64,000 nt of DNA from CAIMWS01 sp964409245 (lineage in GTDB: Bacteria > Verrucomicrobiota > Verrucomicrobiia > Limisphaerales > UBA1319), in contig CAYPCQ010000005.1 of the NCBI GenBank assembly GCA_964409245.1, forward strand, positions 1 through 64,000, read 5' to 3'. The translations under genes were made by a program, and so were the position numbers. The notes beneath the pieces are model-generated. The model was given only the letters and a program-made list of their open reading frames with translations. It made no database searches and was not told the DNA's origin. Positions 41,001-48,800 of the stretch are shown here, piece by piece; within the stretch, counting starts at the first letter, position 1, and each line of letters begins with the position of its first letter.

Positions 41001-42864
41001 GGAAGAGTGGATGGCCGAGCCGTGGCCGGAGCCGATGGATTGGGAAAGCCGTTGGCGGGCCCAGGCCGGCCGGCGAATCACCTTGCTGGCGGCCGATGAT
41101 GCCGAGGTCAAAGCATTGATGAGCGCGGTCCGGCAAGGGGCGCAGGATGCCGGATTGGCCATGGGAATGCGCCTGGAATCAGTTTTATTGGATGACCTCG
41201 ACACCTGGCAGCTGGACCCGCCGCCGGAGGTAATCCTCTTGGTGGCGCCGGTTGCTGGAAGTCCCGAAGGCGACAAACGTCATGTTTCAGCGCTTTTTCG
41301 TTTGAGCCAAAAACTGATGCGCGAGGCGTGGGATGCTCCCATCCGGATCTTCCATCTGCACGAGACCTCCAAGGAATGCCCCCGGCTTCGCCTGGAAGCG
41401 GTCGGCGGATTGGTGCGGTCCGCGATGCTCGAAAATGAACGCCATGGGTGGACCTGCATCAGTGTGCGCGATGCCGCCGACGCCGGAGCCCGCCACCAGG
41501 TGCTGTTGAAGGAATGGCTGGCCGGCGACGGTGCCGGGGCCTTTGCATCGATTCAGCATCAAGGCGGGCAGCGCTGGCGCCACCGCTTGACCGAGTGCCA
41601 GGCCGGTCCCGGGGCTGCCTCCATCTTTCGCCCGCAAGGAACTTATGTGGTCGCGGGCGGCCTTGGCCCGATCGGGGAACAGCTTTGCAGCGAGTTGGCC
41701 CGGCGTTATGGCGCGCGGCTGGTTCTCCTTTCTCAAGGCGGTTTGGATGAGCAAAAGCGGCAAAAGTGCCGCCAGCTTGAAGCCTTGGGGGCCAGCGTAT
41801 CCTACCACCAGGTTGATATAGCTGAGCGGGCCGCCATGGAGGCGATCTGGAAAAAAGTGAAGGCCGAGGTGGGCGCCATCCATGGTGTGATCCACCTGGC
41901 CCGCTGGGTCGAAGATGGGCTTCTGCTGTCGAAGTCCTGGGCTGCTTTCGAGCGGGTCATCCGTGCCAAAGTGGACGGCACGCTGAATCTCGACGAGCTT
42001 TCAGCGGCCGAGCCGCTGGACTTCTTTTTCCTGTTTTCCTCGATGGCGGCTTTCGGCATCCGCGGATCCGCGGATTATGGCTATTCAGCGGCCTTTCAAA
42101 ACGCCTTTGCCGGCCACCGGGCGCAACGGGTTGCGGCGGGTGAGAGGTTCGGGAAAACCCTGGCTTGCGGCTGGGGTTCCTGGGCCATCGACAAATATCA
42201 CTCTGAGGAGCGCAATGCCCGGCTGCGGGAGGCAGGATTCAGCTTGATCACCATGGAACAAGCGTTTCCGTGGATTGAAAGCCGCGGCTGGCAGAACGAT
42301 CCCTTCCTGGGCCTGATGCTTGCCCACGACCGGGCTGGCGCGCGAACGGCTTTGGGCCTGGGTGGCCAGCCAGGCCCTGCCAATTCCGTCTTGAAGGAGG
42401 CCGAGGAGCGGATTCAGGAATGGGAGCGGCGTCAGCGGGTGGGTGAAAAAATCACCGCTGCTGAAGTCGGCGGCATTCTCCGTTCGGACCACGTGATACA
42501 CCTCAGCGCCGCGTTAACTGATCGCTTGCATGCCATTTTGACCGGTTCGGGCAATGGAAGCCATCGCGAAGGTTTGCCGGTGGAGGAGGCGGAAGGGGAG
42601 ACTTCCCAGGATATGCTCCCGATCATCAAACGCTGCCTGGCTGACCTGCTGGACCTCAACGAGGTGGAGGATGCCAAGTCGTTCCACGATTACGGAATGA
42701 ATTCGATTGCCGGCGTGCGGCTGGCCATGCTCCTGGAAAAGAAACTCAAACTCCCGGTGCTGCCGCAGTGGCTGATGGAATTCCCCACTGCGCGCACGCT
42801 GGCCACGCACCTGGCCGGGGTGAGGCAAACCGGGGGCGAAATAAATGTTGGAGGCGCCGTTTGA
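29050..42864 (+). CDS. Hybrid NRPS/trans-AT PKS: serine A-PCP with tandem oxidases, three PKS modules
   Basis: A 4,604-residue megasynthase. Order: A (serine code DVWHFSLVDK; YTSGSTG ~174), PCP (GATSF, Ser600), Ox1 (~684-874), Ox2 (~924-1134); KS0 (Cys1340, first His replaced by Ala1475), ACP (Ser1801); KS (Cys2051), DH (His2527/Asp2695), KR (Tyr3104), ACP (Ser3258); KS (Cys3523), KR (Tyr4343), helical element, ACP (Ser4552). ATG 29050 overlaps the previous stop (ATGA), with GGAG 9 nt upstream, so translation is probably coupled. It supplies serine to the Cy-Cy pair at the end of the previous protein and then oxidises the oxazoline. The first PKS module is probably a transfer module. The last module has no DH, but the next protein opens with KS-DH, forming a split dehydrating bimodule. 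Confidence 0.95.
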   Translation: MTGERESQNREAPGGVMGDPSLAGLHYLFEQAVEQRREDTAVRFGGEVLSYAELNQRANRCAHYLRDLGVGPDVLVGVLMERSLELVVGLLAILKAGGAYLPLAPDYPAERLGFILKDAGITLVLTHSAAASALAGLAVTAVSLDEERELFSGLPEGNPLAAAGPRDLAYVIYTSGSTGLPKGCLIEHASICNRLLWMRDHYGISGEDRILQKTAYTFDVSVWEFFLPLISGASLILAKPGGHKDNRYLKDLIQAEGITVCHFVPSMLRFFLRQDGVAQGASLRHVFASGEALSYSLMKQCLEKLPAKLHNLYGPTEAAVDVTYWECAGRPDQKVPIGSPIARTAIHILDQDLRPLPTGESGELFIGGIGVGRGYLNRPELTRERFLKDPFSTDASARLYRTGDKARVLPDGQVEYLGRLDFQVKLRGFRIELSEIEEALRGHQAVEDAAVLVREENSDDPKLVAYLVSRQQSLSVKEARDFLKRKLPQYMVPNQFVVLAAFPVNGHGKLDRAALPWPLAEDSAAHLKSGAAEQAVEPPARGAVENAERNMGGDRHAAEKVFTQLADAEIAADLRGLFQRALGAGSIPETGDLFDLGATSFTMVQAVDYIQAQYGVVVPLDVFLDSPTVQAIAAYVQRSTGQPAIGLPQDAASDGGGGALRGDQSAQLSTISLAAAGFKDEAYIQGAAIRQFSGQPVPGEALGRLLTLLGCDARRSGPQYLYSSAGGLRAVQTCLFIRENRVEGMPEGYYYYHPEEHRLYALEPGPRIGASVFEPSDREAFSKAGFVLFLIAQMDAIQSMYGNASPVLAVVEAGYMAQALMEHQVSFGLGLRPVGWIEFEAIRGGFQLEPAHQFIHCLLGGADAGQNQENESGGAVDWAGRNAPEARANVFPGPEAGAFTQFLQAEGMGDGLPTPEQKEELHRQKLHLRRFPPGTKTIALKTWEADAGYYRLRSAKRVYRDAPVAFERFSRFMALLAADSRRGFARYLYPSVAGPHALKVFAYIKTGGVEGIPGGLYRYDGSRHQLERVAPALSADLKSCYTPFNRKHYQSSKFCLFLAGPTASLKPLLGGDSTYFSLLESGYIGQLLLDRQAEFAVGVCPIGGMRYEKIREDFKLDPEDVFLHSFVGGEVAPECPIPWDPLAIGQDAPQPVAKPATGELPRPPAPVREAIAVVGISGRYPGAEDGPALARNLKAGKSSFKELLFDPSGTYRTGQGANGHPPALRHWGGFLEEVDCFDSLLFQITPAEARTMDPQERLLLEAAWGCLENSGYTGAELNRTAGRVGVFVGAMWDDYQHFRPAVWPPVQPGEAVSAHHSSIANRVSFFFNFKGPSVAVNTSCSSALTALHFGCQSLATGECKAALVGGVNLMAHPYHQWVLSASGLLSADEECHPFGLQANGWVAGEGVGVVLLKPLSDAVRDGDAIRGVILGTAISHSGRTSRYGLPGAQRQAESMREALEKAGLSASDISYIEAAAPGAGMADAAEAAAIKEVFGAGGARQSTIHVGSLKANLGHLESASAMSQLAKVLLQFQHREIFPTLQFQPANPLVQWQHTVLKIPGAVVPWTVNEEGGQVRRRALINAFGATGSGGHLVVEEYQAPGPPDCTAETLIVLSAATQGQLAASARRLCDFLAQPDSDSAPIADIGYTLRVGREPMKMRLALVAHSRTELREGLEAFLAGTPALPGVCSGEAGSHPGGTILPPDGHPLEVAAKWVAGACALGPGKADPSHRRIPLPGYSFARERHWIGAHAAGGGQPDAAPAALRPGIETYLKELFSQVTEIPRARIEPQAMFDSYGMTSLMVRRLNGLLEQDFGKLSAALLFERQTIGDLADYFLTQHARTVKSLFPEAAAPCPLPVGKPEMRRETVPAGPPAPSQRARQEPEIAIVGVSGKYPKAANVSAFWENLRNGIDCISEIPGERWDDARLQAEAGRHSRWGGFIDGVDEFDPLFFRISPREAQEMDPQERLFLQAVWHVFEDAGYAPSALSRQTRSRMGVFVGVMYGEYQMHSGWNGKEGDGLVVSALYGSIANRVSYVLDFHGPSMAVDTLCSSSLTALHLAVQSIRAGECEAAVVGGVNVSIHPNKYLLHARMAMSSSDGRCRSFGNGGDGFVPGEGVGAILIKPLADAVRDGDQVYAVIKATVINQDGKTHGFTVPNPNAQAAMVSEAIRQAGVDSRRISCVEAHGTGTALGDPIEITGLTKAFREFTSDKQFCAIGSVKSNIGHLESAAGMAGLTKILLQMRHRKLAPSLHSRDLNPEIEFQETPFFVPQTLADWEPPRVEKEGAVQSGLRLACISSFGAGGSNAHVILEEFAGGDHAADAGGAGRPQLIVLSARDKDRLREVVAQLHEFISSNPEYRLADLAGTLQVGRETMEERLAFAVSSRAELAERLQAILDGREDPSIHRGSAEQRHASLHWLMEDEDLQAAISSWIDKGKYDQLLKAWAAGVKVDWRGLPGHRPRRRMSLPGYPFAREKYWVPKRPAGLGSPSLQAPWLHPLLHRNTSDLWEQRFSSAFDGREFFLDEHRLRGERVLPAAACLELAHAAVGLAAGGQAGQIHLSNIVWVQPFVVSPQGRAIHAGLQPEGQGGLRFEIYAEGPSSPRLVISQGQASFGNSGHPPELDLPALRDRLPQADLSPAQCYEAFRSFGLEHGPAFQCLREIRRDAEVVLAKMVLPSSVAATRAAYVMHPILLDGLFQATLALGEAGLSGNAALPYALDELVCYRPCAEEMWACVRRSVPNGSKLDLDLCDASGKVCVRIKGFSTRTFEPAPAPRATLYRPVMREKAHAKNGSEPSWSRYFLVTCGLDAEATSGLAAGLSGTAHVMLEPGIGDCASRYEAAAEQLFELTQRILSGKMAGGVLVQLLIPSAAETMVYRGLSGLLQSAHHENPDFTGQTIELDAGQGAAEAVRIVVENRLHPEDAQIACQAGRRSVFSWERLSAAEPPFRIPWKKQGVYWITGGAGALGLLFAREIASQTGSCVLVLTGRSVLIPEKMQVLRALERPGVVVQYRTADVAVATQVQALVQDIVREHGSLDGILHAAGLVQDNFIRKKTAGEFGSVLAPKVRGTICLDEATRGIALDFLVLFSSTGGAMGNAGQADYAAANGFLDAFAELRNTLVRAGQRQGYTLSVNWPLWKDGGMKVAAGMLKMLTAQSGLEPLESASGLRAFAEAFNSGLSQVMVLPAHREALAVPPCAPSCQGAPQPAPPARAGFDSAGPLPEKALRFFRTLLASTILCPVERIQVDESFDSYGIDSVMVMQMTNELEKSFGSLSKTLFFEHQTIRSLAGYFLENRREALLQLFDEKPTAAVAPPAPKVPGWRLGLAASLPAGISGGQPAAPAEALDIAVIGLAGRYPQARDLDAFWENLSQGRDSITEIPAGRRDSKRFFDPIWDSPGTHFGKRGGFIDEVDAFDPLFFNIAPRDARHIDPQERLFLETAWAALEDAGYRPRDARGGPGPRLPSQVGVYAGVMYSEYQLFAHEQTLGGEPTVAGNIYASIANRVSYFLDLHGPSITIDTMCSSSLAGLHLACQDLKHKLTDMALAGGVNVTIHPNKYLLLSEGHFISGQGRCASFGAGGDGYVPGEGVGVVVLKRLAEAIRDGDHIYGVIKGTAINHGGKTHGFTVPNPDAQHAVIAGALEAAGINPSRVTYVEAHSTGTPLGDPIEIAGLAKVFKASREPGGRCHLGSVKSNIGHCEAAAGIAGLTKVLLQMKHSQLAPSLHSQVLNPHLNLEATPFTVNQTLRDWERRIVDGRPLPHVAGVSGFGAGGSNAHIVVEEFIESPRPGSGRSELQEPCVIILSARNEKRLLERVGQLHRFLEGHPALSLADLAYTLQVGRQAMEERLGFIASSIGNVSELLEKVLKGKNAAGIRRGRVLDGAADTLRVLAEDDDLDLGAAVARWISKGKLEKVIDLWVSGMDIDWTLLYGPVRPRRISLPTYPFARDRYWLPGNGPGLSASTSGNNHGAAAEAPEINEWLVVKEEWMAEPWPEPMDWESRWRAQAGRRITLLAADDAEVKALMSAVRQGAQDAGLAMGMRLESVLLDDLDTWQLDPPPEVILLVAPVAGSPEGDKRHVSALFRLSQKLMREAWDAPIRIFHLHETSKECPRLRLEAVGGLVRSAMLENERHGWTCISVRDAADAGARHQVLLKEWLAGDGAGAFASIQHQGGQRWRHRLTECQAGPGAASIFRPQGTYVVAGGLGPIGEQLCSELARRYGARLVLLSQGGLDEQKRQKCRQLEALGASVSYHQVDIAERAAMEAIWKKVKAEVGAIHGVIHLARWVEDGLLLSKSWAAFERVIRAKVDGTLNLDELSAAEPLDFFFLFSSMAAFGIRGSADYGYSAAFQNAFAGHRAQRVAAGERFGKTLACGWGSWAIDKYHSEERNARLREAGFSLITMEQAFPWIESRGWQNDPFLGLMLAHDRAGARTALGLGGQPGPANSVLKEAEERIQEWERRQRVGEKITAAEVGGILRSDHVIHLSAALTDRLHAILTGSGNGSHREGLPVEEAEGETSQDMLPIIKRCLADLLDLNEVEDAKSFHDYGMNSIAGVRLAMLLEKKLKLPVLPQWLMEFPTARTLATHLAGVRQTGGEINVGGAV
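29110..30975 (+). other. A(Ser)-PCP of the split oxazole module
   Basis: The pocket residues D-V-W-H-F-S-L-V-D plus the A10 lysine match the EntF serine code exactly. A10 reads VNGHGKLDR (~501). The carrier motif is LGATSF (Ser600), with Thr rather than Asp before the serine. No C or Cy domain precedes it in this protein; the condensing domains are the Cy pair that ends the upstream protein. Confidence 0.9.
31090..32455 (+). other. Two tandem FMN-type oxidase (Ox) domains
   Basis: Ox1 (~684-874) and Ox2 (~924-1134) are paralogous nitroreductase/McbC-like oxidases of the kind in EpoB and BlmIII. Both have an R-x-Y-L-Y start (QYLYSSAGG and RYLYPSVAG), a V-E-G-(M/I)-P-x-G stretch, and the E-x-G-Y-x-x-Q helix (VEAGYMAQALM and LESGYIGQLLL) followed by a C-terminal P-(V/I)-G. 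They would oxidise the serine-derived oxazoline to an oxazole. I cannot tell from sequence whether one copy is inactive. Confidence 0.85.
32545..34605 (+). other. Non-elongating KS0 - AT docking - ACP after the oxidases
   Basis: The cysteine is present (TSCSSAL, Cys1340). The HGTGT motif reads EAAAPGA, with the first His replaced by Ala1475; NLGHLE is intact. The carrier motif is GMTSL (Ser1801), again with Thr before the serine. It is probably a pass-through module accepting the oxazolyl thioester. Confidence 0.83.
34690..38970 (+). other. PKS module KS-AT docking-DH-KR-ACP
   Basis: The KS is intact (TLCSSSL Cys2051, EAHGTGT, NIGHLE). The DH has HRLRGERVLP (His2527) and LLDGLFQ (Asp2695, Gln2699). 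The KR has ITGGAGALG (~2962), FSSTGG and ADYAAAN (Tyr3104). The ACP has GIDSV (Ser3258). It should set a double bond conjugated to the oxazole. Confidence 0.9.
39085..42840 (+). other. PKS module KS-AT docking-KR-helical element-ACP (first half of split bimodule)
   Basis: The KS is intact (TMCSSSL Cys3523, EAHSTGT, NIGHCE). The KR has VAGGLGPIG (~4202) and FSSMAA. The catalytic region is ADYGYSAAF: Tyr4343 is present but the Asn four residues later is Ala4347. A helical stretch (IQEWERRQRVG..., nt ~42380-42560) precedes the ACP (GMNSI, Ser4552). Its closest relative in the window is the KR-ACP end of the fourth protein. Confidence 0.88.
42850..42854 (+). promoter_or_regulatory. Shine-Dalgarno-like GGAGG before the fourth synthase gene
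   Basis: GGAGG lies inside the last codons of the third gene. It is 6 nt before TTG 42861, which overlaps the stop (TTGA), and 18 nt before ATG 42873. Spacing favours a TTG start. N-terminal alignment with the neighbouring proteins favours an ATG (42873 or 42882). Confidence 0.35.
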
Positions 42865-42872
42865 TCGGCGGC

Positions 42873-45800
42873 ATGGGAAATATGCCGAACCTGGCTGAAA
42901 AACGGACCCAGATCGAGGCTCTCCTGCGTGACGCGGAACGGTCGAAGCCGGCCGTTGCGCCTCCGCAGCCTTCCGTTGTGCCCGAATCCCGTCCGCTGGC
43001 GCCGGCGCCGATGGCCATCGTCGGCCTGGCCGGGAAGTATCCCGGGGCGGAGACGATCGATGATTTCTGGGCCAGCTTGATCGGCCGCCGGAATTGCATC
43101 CAGGAGATGCGGGGGGAGCGGGCTGAAGAATTCGCCATCCTGGGTGGAGGACGCAACGGGCAGGAAGATCTCCGCATCAAGCATTTCGGGCTGCTCAAGG
43201 AGATTCACCGGTTCGACGCTCCATTCTTCAACATCTCCCGCCGCGAGGCGGAGGTCATGGATCCGCACATGCGCCTGTTGCTCGAAACGGTGTGGACCTG
43301 CATTGAGAATGCCGGCTACCGCCCCCGGTCGCTGGATCGCCAGACCGGTGTGTTCACCTCGTTTTACAATTATGAGTTCGCGGACCTGCTGCGGGAGCTG
43401 GAGGTTGAAGCCGCGAGCGAAGCGTATCTTGCCGCGGGCACGACCGGGGCGATTTTCGCCAACCGCATCTCGTTTCTGCTGGGATTGAACGGGCCCAGTG
43501 AGGTTTACAATACCGCCTGTTCCACGGCCCTGGTGGCCCTCCATCGCAGCATCCAGGCGATTTGCGCCGGGGATTGCCGCCAGGCGATCATCGCGGGAGT
43601 GAGCCTGCTGCTCACCCCGGGCCGGGTGGTGGCGTTGTCGGGGATGGGCATCCTGAATACAACCGGCGTCTGCAATCCCTACTCCTATCCCGCCCATGGG
43701 GAAGTCATTGGGGAAGGGGTGGGGGCGATCCTGATCAAACCGCTTGCACAGGCGGTCGCCGACCGGGACTATATTTACGCGGTGGTCAGGGGAACCGATG
43801 TCAATCATCATGGCGACCGATCCGGACGCCTGACCTTGCCATCGGCGGACGCCCTGGCTGATTTGCTGGCGGCAACCTACCGCAAGCTCGGGATCCGGCC
43901 CGGGAACCTCCGGTATGTCGAGGGGCATGGCGCGGGGGCGGAGGCCGATGTCATTGAGTTGCGCGCCCTGCAGCGCTTCCTGGAAAAGGCCGGGTTCAAG
44001 GGGGGCAAAGTGCCGGTCGGATCGGTGAAAGGGAATATCGGTTTTGGGGAGGCTTCGGGAGGAATGGCGCAACTGGCCAAGTGCGCGCTGGCGTTTCATC
44101 ATGGCCAGCTGCCCGGGACGCTCCACTTCGATCAGGCCGATCCCGTTTTCGACCTCAGCCATTCGTTGCTGGAAATCCAAACGGCCAATGCCACCCTGGA
44201 CCACGGTGGGGCCGAGGATTGCATGAGCATCCTGGCCTACGGCCTGGGGGGGACCAATGCCCATGTGGTGGTGAGCGGTTATACGCCAATGCCGGCTGGA
44301 TTTGATGCGCCCGCCAAGCCGTATCCGATGTTGTTTTCCGCGGGATCAGAGGGAGCCTTGGCGGAATACCTCCGCCAATTGGGGGAACATCTCCGGGTGG
44401 CCACCAACTGGTCACGCTATCGTGCCATCTGCGGTTCAGATCCCGCCGTATTGTGGTGCGTGGCTCGAACCCTGGCGGGCCGGGAAAGGCACGCGCAATG
44501 CCGGGTTGCCTTCCTGGTGGACAACTTGGCGGTGTTCCAGCAGTGCTTGGTTGATTATCTTGCGGGAACGCCCAACGGGAGGATCATTCGTTCCGGTGAG
44601 CCTGCCATCGCGGCTGGCTCGGAGCCGGGCTTGGCGGCAGCCGTTCGCTGGGTGAATGGCGAAAATGCCGCCGGTGAGGATCATTTTGGCGGAGGCTCCC
44701 ATCAAAAACTGCCGCTGCCGGGAATTCCTTTCGGCGGTGACGTTTATCGTTTGCCGCTGAGCAGAAGGCCCGCCCAACCGGCCCGGCTGAAGATTGAGGA
44801 TCGATGGGTGGTCACGCGGGATAACCACGGCACCGCAGTGGAGCTGGAGCTTTGCCTGGAGGATTACTTCATCGCTCAACACCTGGTCGAGGGAGTGGCC
44901 ATCATGCCCGCCGCCGGATATTTGGCCCTGCTATTCCGGATTGCCCGCCAGGTCTTGCGCCAGGAATCCGGCGCCATTGAGAATCTCGCCTGGATCATGC
45001 CTTTCGAAATCCAAGGCGGCCCGGCAACCATGCGGTTCGAGATTGCCGAATCGGGCGCTTTCCGTATTTACCATAAGGAGTTGGACCGGCTTTGCTGCAA
45101 AGGCCGTTGGCTGCACCTATCGGACACCCTGGCCACCGCTTGCCATCCCCACGTCAAAGCGGATCAGCTGGAGGGGTTTTTGCCGGTGGTGGATAAATCG
45201 CTTTACTGGGCCGCCGCGAACGCCCCGGAAACCCGGCAATTCCATGGGCCAGCGCTCAGGCGGCTGGCGGCCATTCACCAGGTGGGTGACCAACTGGTTG
45301 GGATTATGGATCCGCTGGACGGCGAGGCATCGCTTCCGGAAATCGCTTTTATTGATTCCGCCTTGGGAACTTGCCGCGGATTTTCCCTTTCCGTTCCGGG
45401 CGGGGCGCAGGCGGTAGTGCCTTTCGCTGTGGAAAGGATTCATTGGTTGCGGCCGGTGGATACTTCCCGGAAGGGCTATGCCGCAGTGAAGGAACGCCGG
45501 GATGCCCTCGGCCGTTACGATATTTCAATCGAAAACGGAGCCGGAGCGGTTTATGCCGTGCTGGAGGGGTATTATCCCAAACCGTTCACCCGGCTGGCAC
45601 CCACCGGGGGAACCGCCCAGCCAAGCGCAGTGACTCCCGCTCCCCCGCCCAAAGCGGTCCAGCCGCTGATGGATTGCTTGCTGTCGGAGTTCCGGCAGCG
45701 GATAGCGGCGTTTCTAAAATGCCAGGTTGCGGAAGTGCCGCTGGATGAAAGCCTCGCCCCGCTGGGGTTGGATTCGATTGGCATCAACACGCTCACGGAT

Positions 45801-48800
45801 CAGATCAGCCAGCGCCTGGGTTTCGACCTGCCTGCCACGGTGTTTTTTGAATATGCCCATCTGCGGGATCTGGTGGAATACCTGGTCCACGACTTCCAGG
45901 CTGAGCTGGAGGCATTCGCCGCCAAAAACGCCGGCACTTCCGGGATGGAAGGAGCAGCAATGGTTCAACCGGCGGAGACTTCCTTGCCGCTGCCCACGCG
46001 GAACGATCAGAGCCGGGTGGGTGGGGCGGCCGATATCGCGGTGGTGGGAATGGGCGGCCTTTTCCCGGGAGCCCGCAACGTCCACGAATTGTGGGAGAAA
46101 ATAAGCAGTGGCCAGGATCTCATCATCGAAATGCCCGAACCCAGGCGCCAGTCTGTGTACCGGGTATATGCGGACGCGCTGCGGGATCTGAAAGGGATTT
46201 ACGGAGGGTTTGTTGAGGACGCGGACAAGTTTGACGCCGCTTTCTTCGGTTTCACCGAAGCGGAGGTCATGGCCATGGATCCGCAGCAGCGGCTTTTCCT
46301 GGAGGCGGCCTGGGCGGCCATCGAGGATGCCGGGTATTTTCCGCCCGCGCTCTCCGGGCGCAAGGTCGGGGTTTATGTTGGCGCGATTGTCAATGACTAC
46401 AGCGCTTACCTGAACGACGTCGGGTATCCGGTGTCGATGTTCCACGAAGGGACGGGCAGCTCGCTGGCCGGCATTGCCAACCGGCTTTCCTATTTGCTTA
46501 ACTGGACCGGCCCCAGCCAGGCGGTGGACACGGCGTGCTGCAGCTCGTTATACGCAATCGATCGGGCGGTCAATGATCTGTTGAAGGGAGATTGTGAGGC
46601 GGCCCTGGCGGGCGGAGTCAGTTTTGTCTGCACCGCCGCCGGTTATGAAATGTATGCGGCGATGGATTACCTGGCGAAAGATTGGCGCTGCAAGGCCTTC
46701 GCCGCGGGTGGCAATGGCTGGAGCAAGGCGGAGCTTTTTGGGGCGGTTTTCCTGAAGCGCTATGAGGACGCGATCCGCGACCGGGATCCCATCTATGCGG
46801 TGATCAAGGCCACCGGCACGAACCATGGGGGAAAGGGCTATTTCTATACGCAGCCCAATAGCGGGAGGCACGTGGAACTGATGCGTGAGGTTTACCGGAA
46901 GGCGCAGGTTGATCCGAGGTCAATCATCCATATTGAAGCGCATGGTTCCGGGACGGAAATGGGAGACGCGCTGGAGTTCAACAGCATTTCCAGGGCATTG
47001 CGGGAGTTTGCCGCGGAGAAAGGCGTTCAGCTGCCCGCCAATCGTTGCGGCCTCGGTTCGATCAAATCCAACTTTGGCCATGCCGAGGCTGGCGCGGGAA
47101 TTGCCGGATTCATCAAAACGGTCCTTCTGCTTCACGAGCGAAGCCTGCCGCCGACTTTGCACATTGAAAACGTCAATCCACACCTCCGATTAAGCCAGTC
47201 GCCCCTCTTCCTGGTCGACAAAGCCAGGACTTTTGCGGAACACGATGGAGCCACGCCCGGGGAGCCCCACAGCGCGGGCGTGCATTCCTTCAATTTTTCC
47301 GGCGCCGCAGCCCATGCGCTGGTGGCGGAGCACCTGGCTGGAGGCGAGAATGGATCACTCGGCTTATCGCGGTTTCCCGTATGCATTTCGGCCAAGACTC
47401 CGCGGGCCCTGGCTGCGTATTGCCGGGAGCTTGCACAATTCCTGAAAAAGGCTCCTGCCGCCCCGGGGTGGTTTGATCGCGCGGTGTTTACCATCAATCG
47501 CACGAAATCGTTCTTCCCCTGCCGCTGCGGTTTCATCGTTCATTCGGCCGGGGATTTGATTGCACAATTGGAGGCTGAAGCGTCCTCCGGAAATAATCGC
47601 ACCCTGCCCGCAGGTTCAAAACCCGCGCGCAGTGGCAAGGCGGATTATCCATCCCTTGGCGACGGGAATGTGGAATTGCTGTTGGAGCGCTGGCTCGGCG
47701 AAGCAGATTTCGATTGGTCCCTGGTGCTGAAACCGTTCTCCCTGGTCTGCCTGCATTTGCCCACGTATCCTTTTGAACATGACCGTTCCTACTTCCCTCA
47801 GGCGGCGGCAGGTGCGGCACGGATCGCCACGAGGCCCGAATCGGTTGCTCCGATACCATCCGCGGTTTCCGCACCGGTGCCGGTCCAGCCGGCAGAGCCC
47901 GCGCTCTCCGGCACGGTGGAGGATCAGCTGGCCGGGATTCTTGGTGAAATCCTTGCGGTTTCACCATCGGCCATCGATTTGGACCAGAGCGTCGGGGAAT
48001 ATGGCTTTGATTCGCTCAAGATTGTTGCTTTGTCCGAGGCGCTGAACAAACACTTCGGCCTGCAAACGGTGCCACCCGATTTATTCGAGTTTTCCACCCC
48101 CCGCGAAATGCTGGCGCTGGTTGCCCCGGCGGACCAAACCCGGTCGAAAAGCCTCGCTGCTCCAGTGGGGCGGCCGGCTTCCGGACGGGACGATATTGCA
48201 ATCATCGGCATGAGCGGCCAGTTCCCCGGCGCCTCGGATCTCGAACAGTTTTGGCAAAACCTCGTGGCCGGCCGGGATTCGATCACCGAAATTCCCCCGG
48301 ACCGCTGGGATTGGAAAAGCATTTTTGGGGATCCCCGCCGCGAAGCCGGCAAGACCAATGTCCGGTGGGGAGGATTCATTGAGGATGTGCCGGTGTTCGA
48401 TCCGTTGTTCTTCCACATTTCCCCGCTCGAGGCCCAAGCGATGGATCCCCAACAGCGCCTGCTCATGATGTATGTGTGGCGGGCGATCGAGGATGCCGGC
48501 CATCGACCGTCCAGCCTGGCGGGGAGCCATACCGGCCTGTTCATCGGGACGGGCAGCACAGCCTACAGCGCCTGGGTGGCGGCGGGCGAGGCCGCCAGGG
48601 AGGGATACAGCTCCACCGGTTCGATCCCCTCCATCGGGCCGAACCGGATGAGCCACTTCCTTGATTTGCACGGGCCAAGCGAGCCGGTGGAAACCTCCTG
48701 CTCCTCTTCGTTGGTGGCGATTCATCGCGCCGTCTCGGCCATCAAGGCTGGCGAATGCGGCCTGGCGATTGCCGGGGGCATCAACACCATCATCACACCC

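Noticed and set aside
42768..42860. Upstream extension of the fourth synthase gene
   Set aside because: The extension runs through the ACP helix of the third protein and encodes a Cys/His/Arg-rich, out-of-frame peptide.
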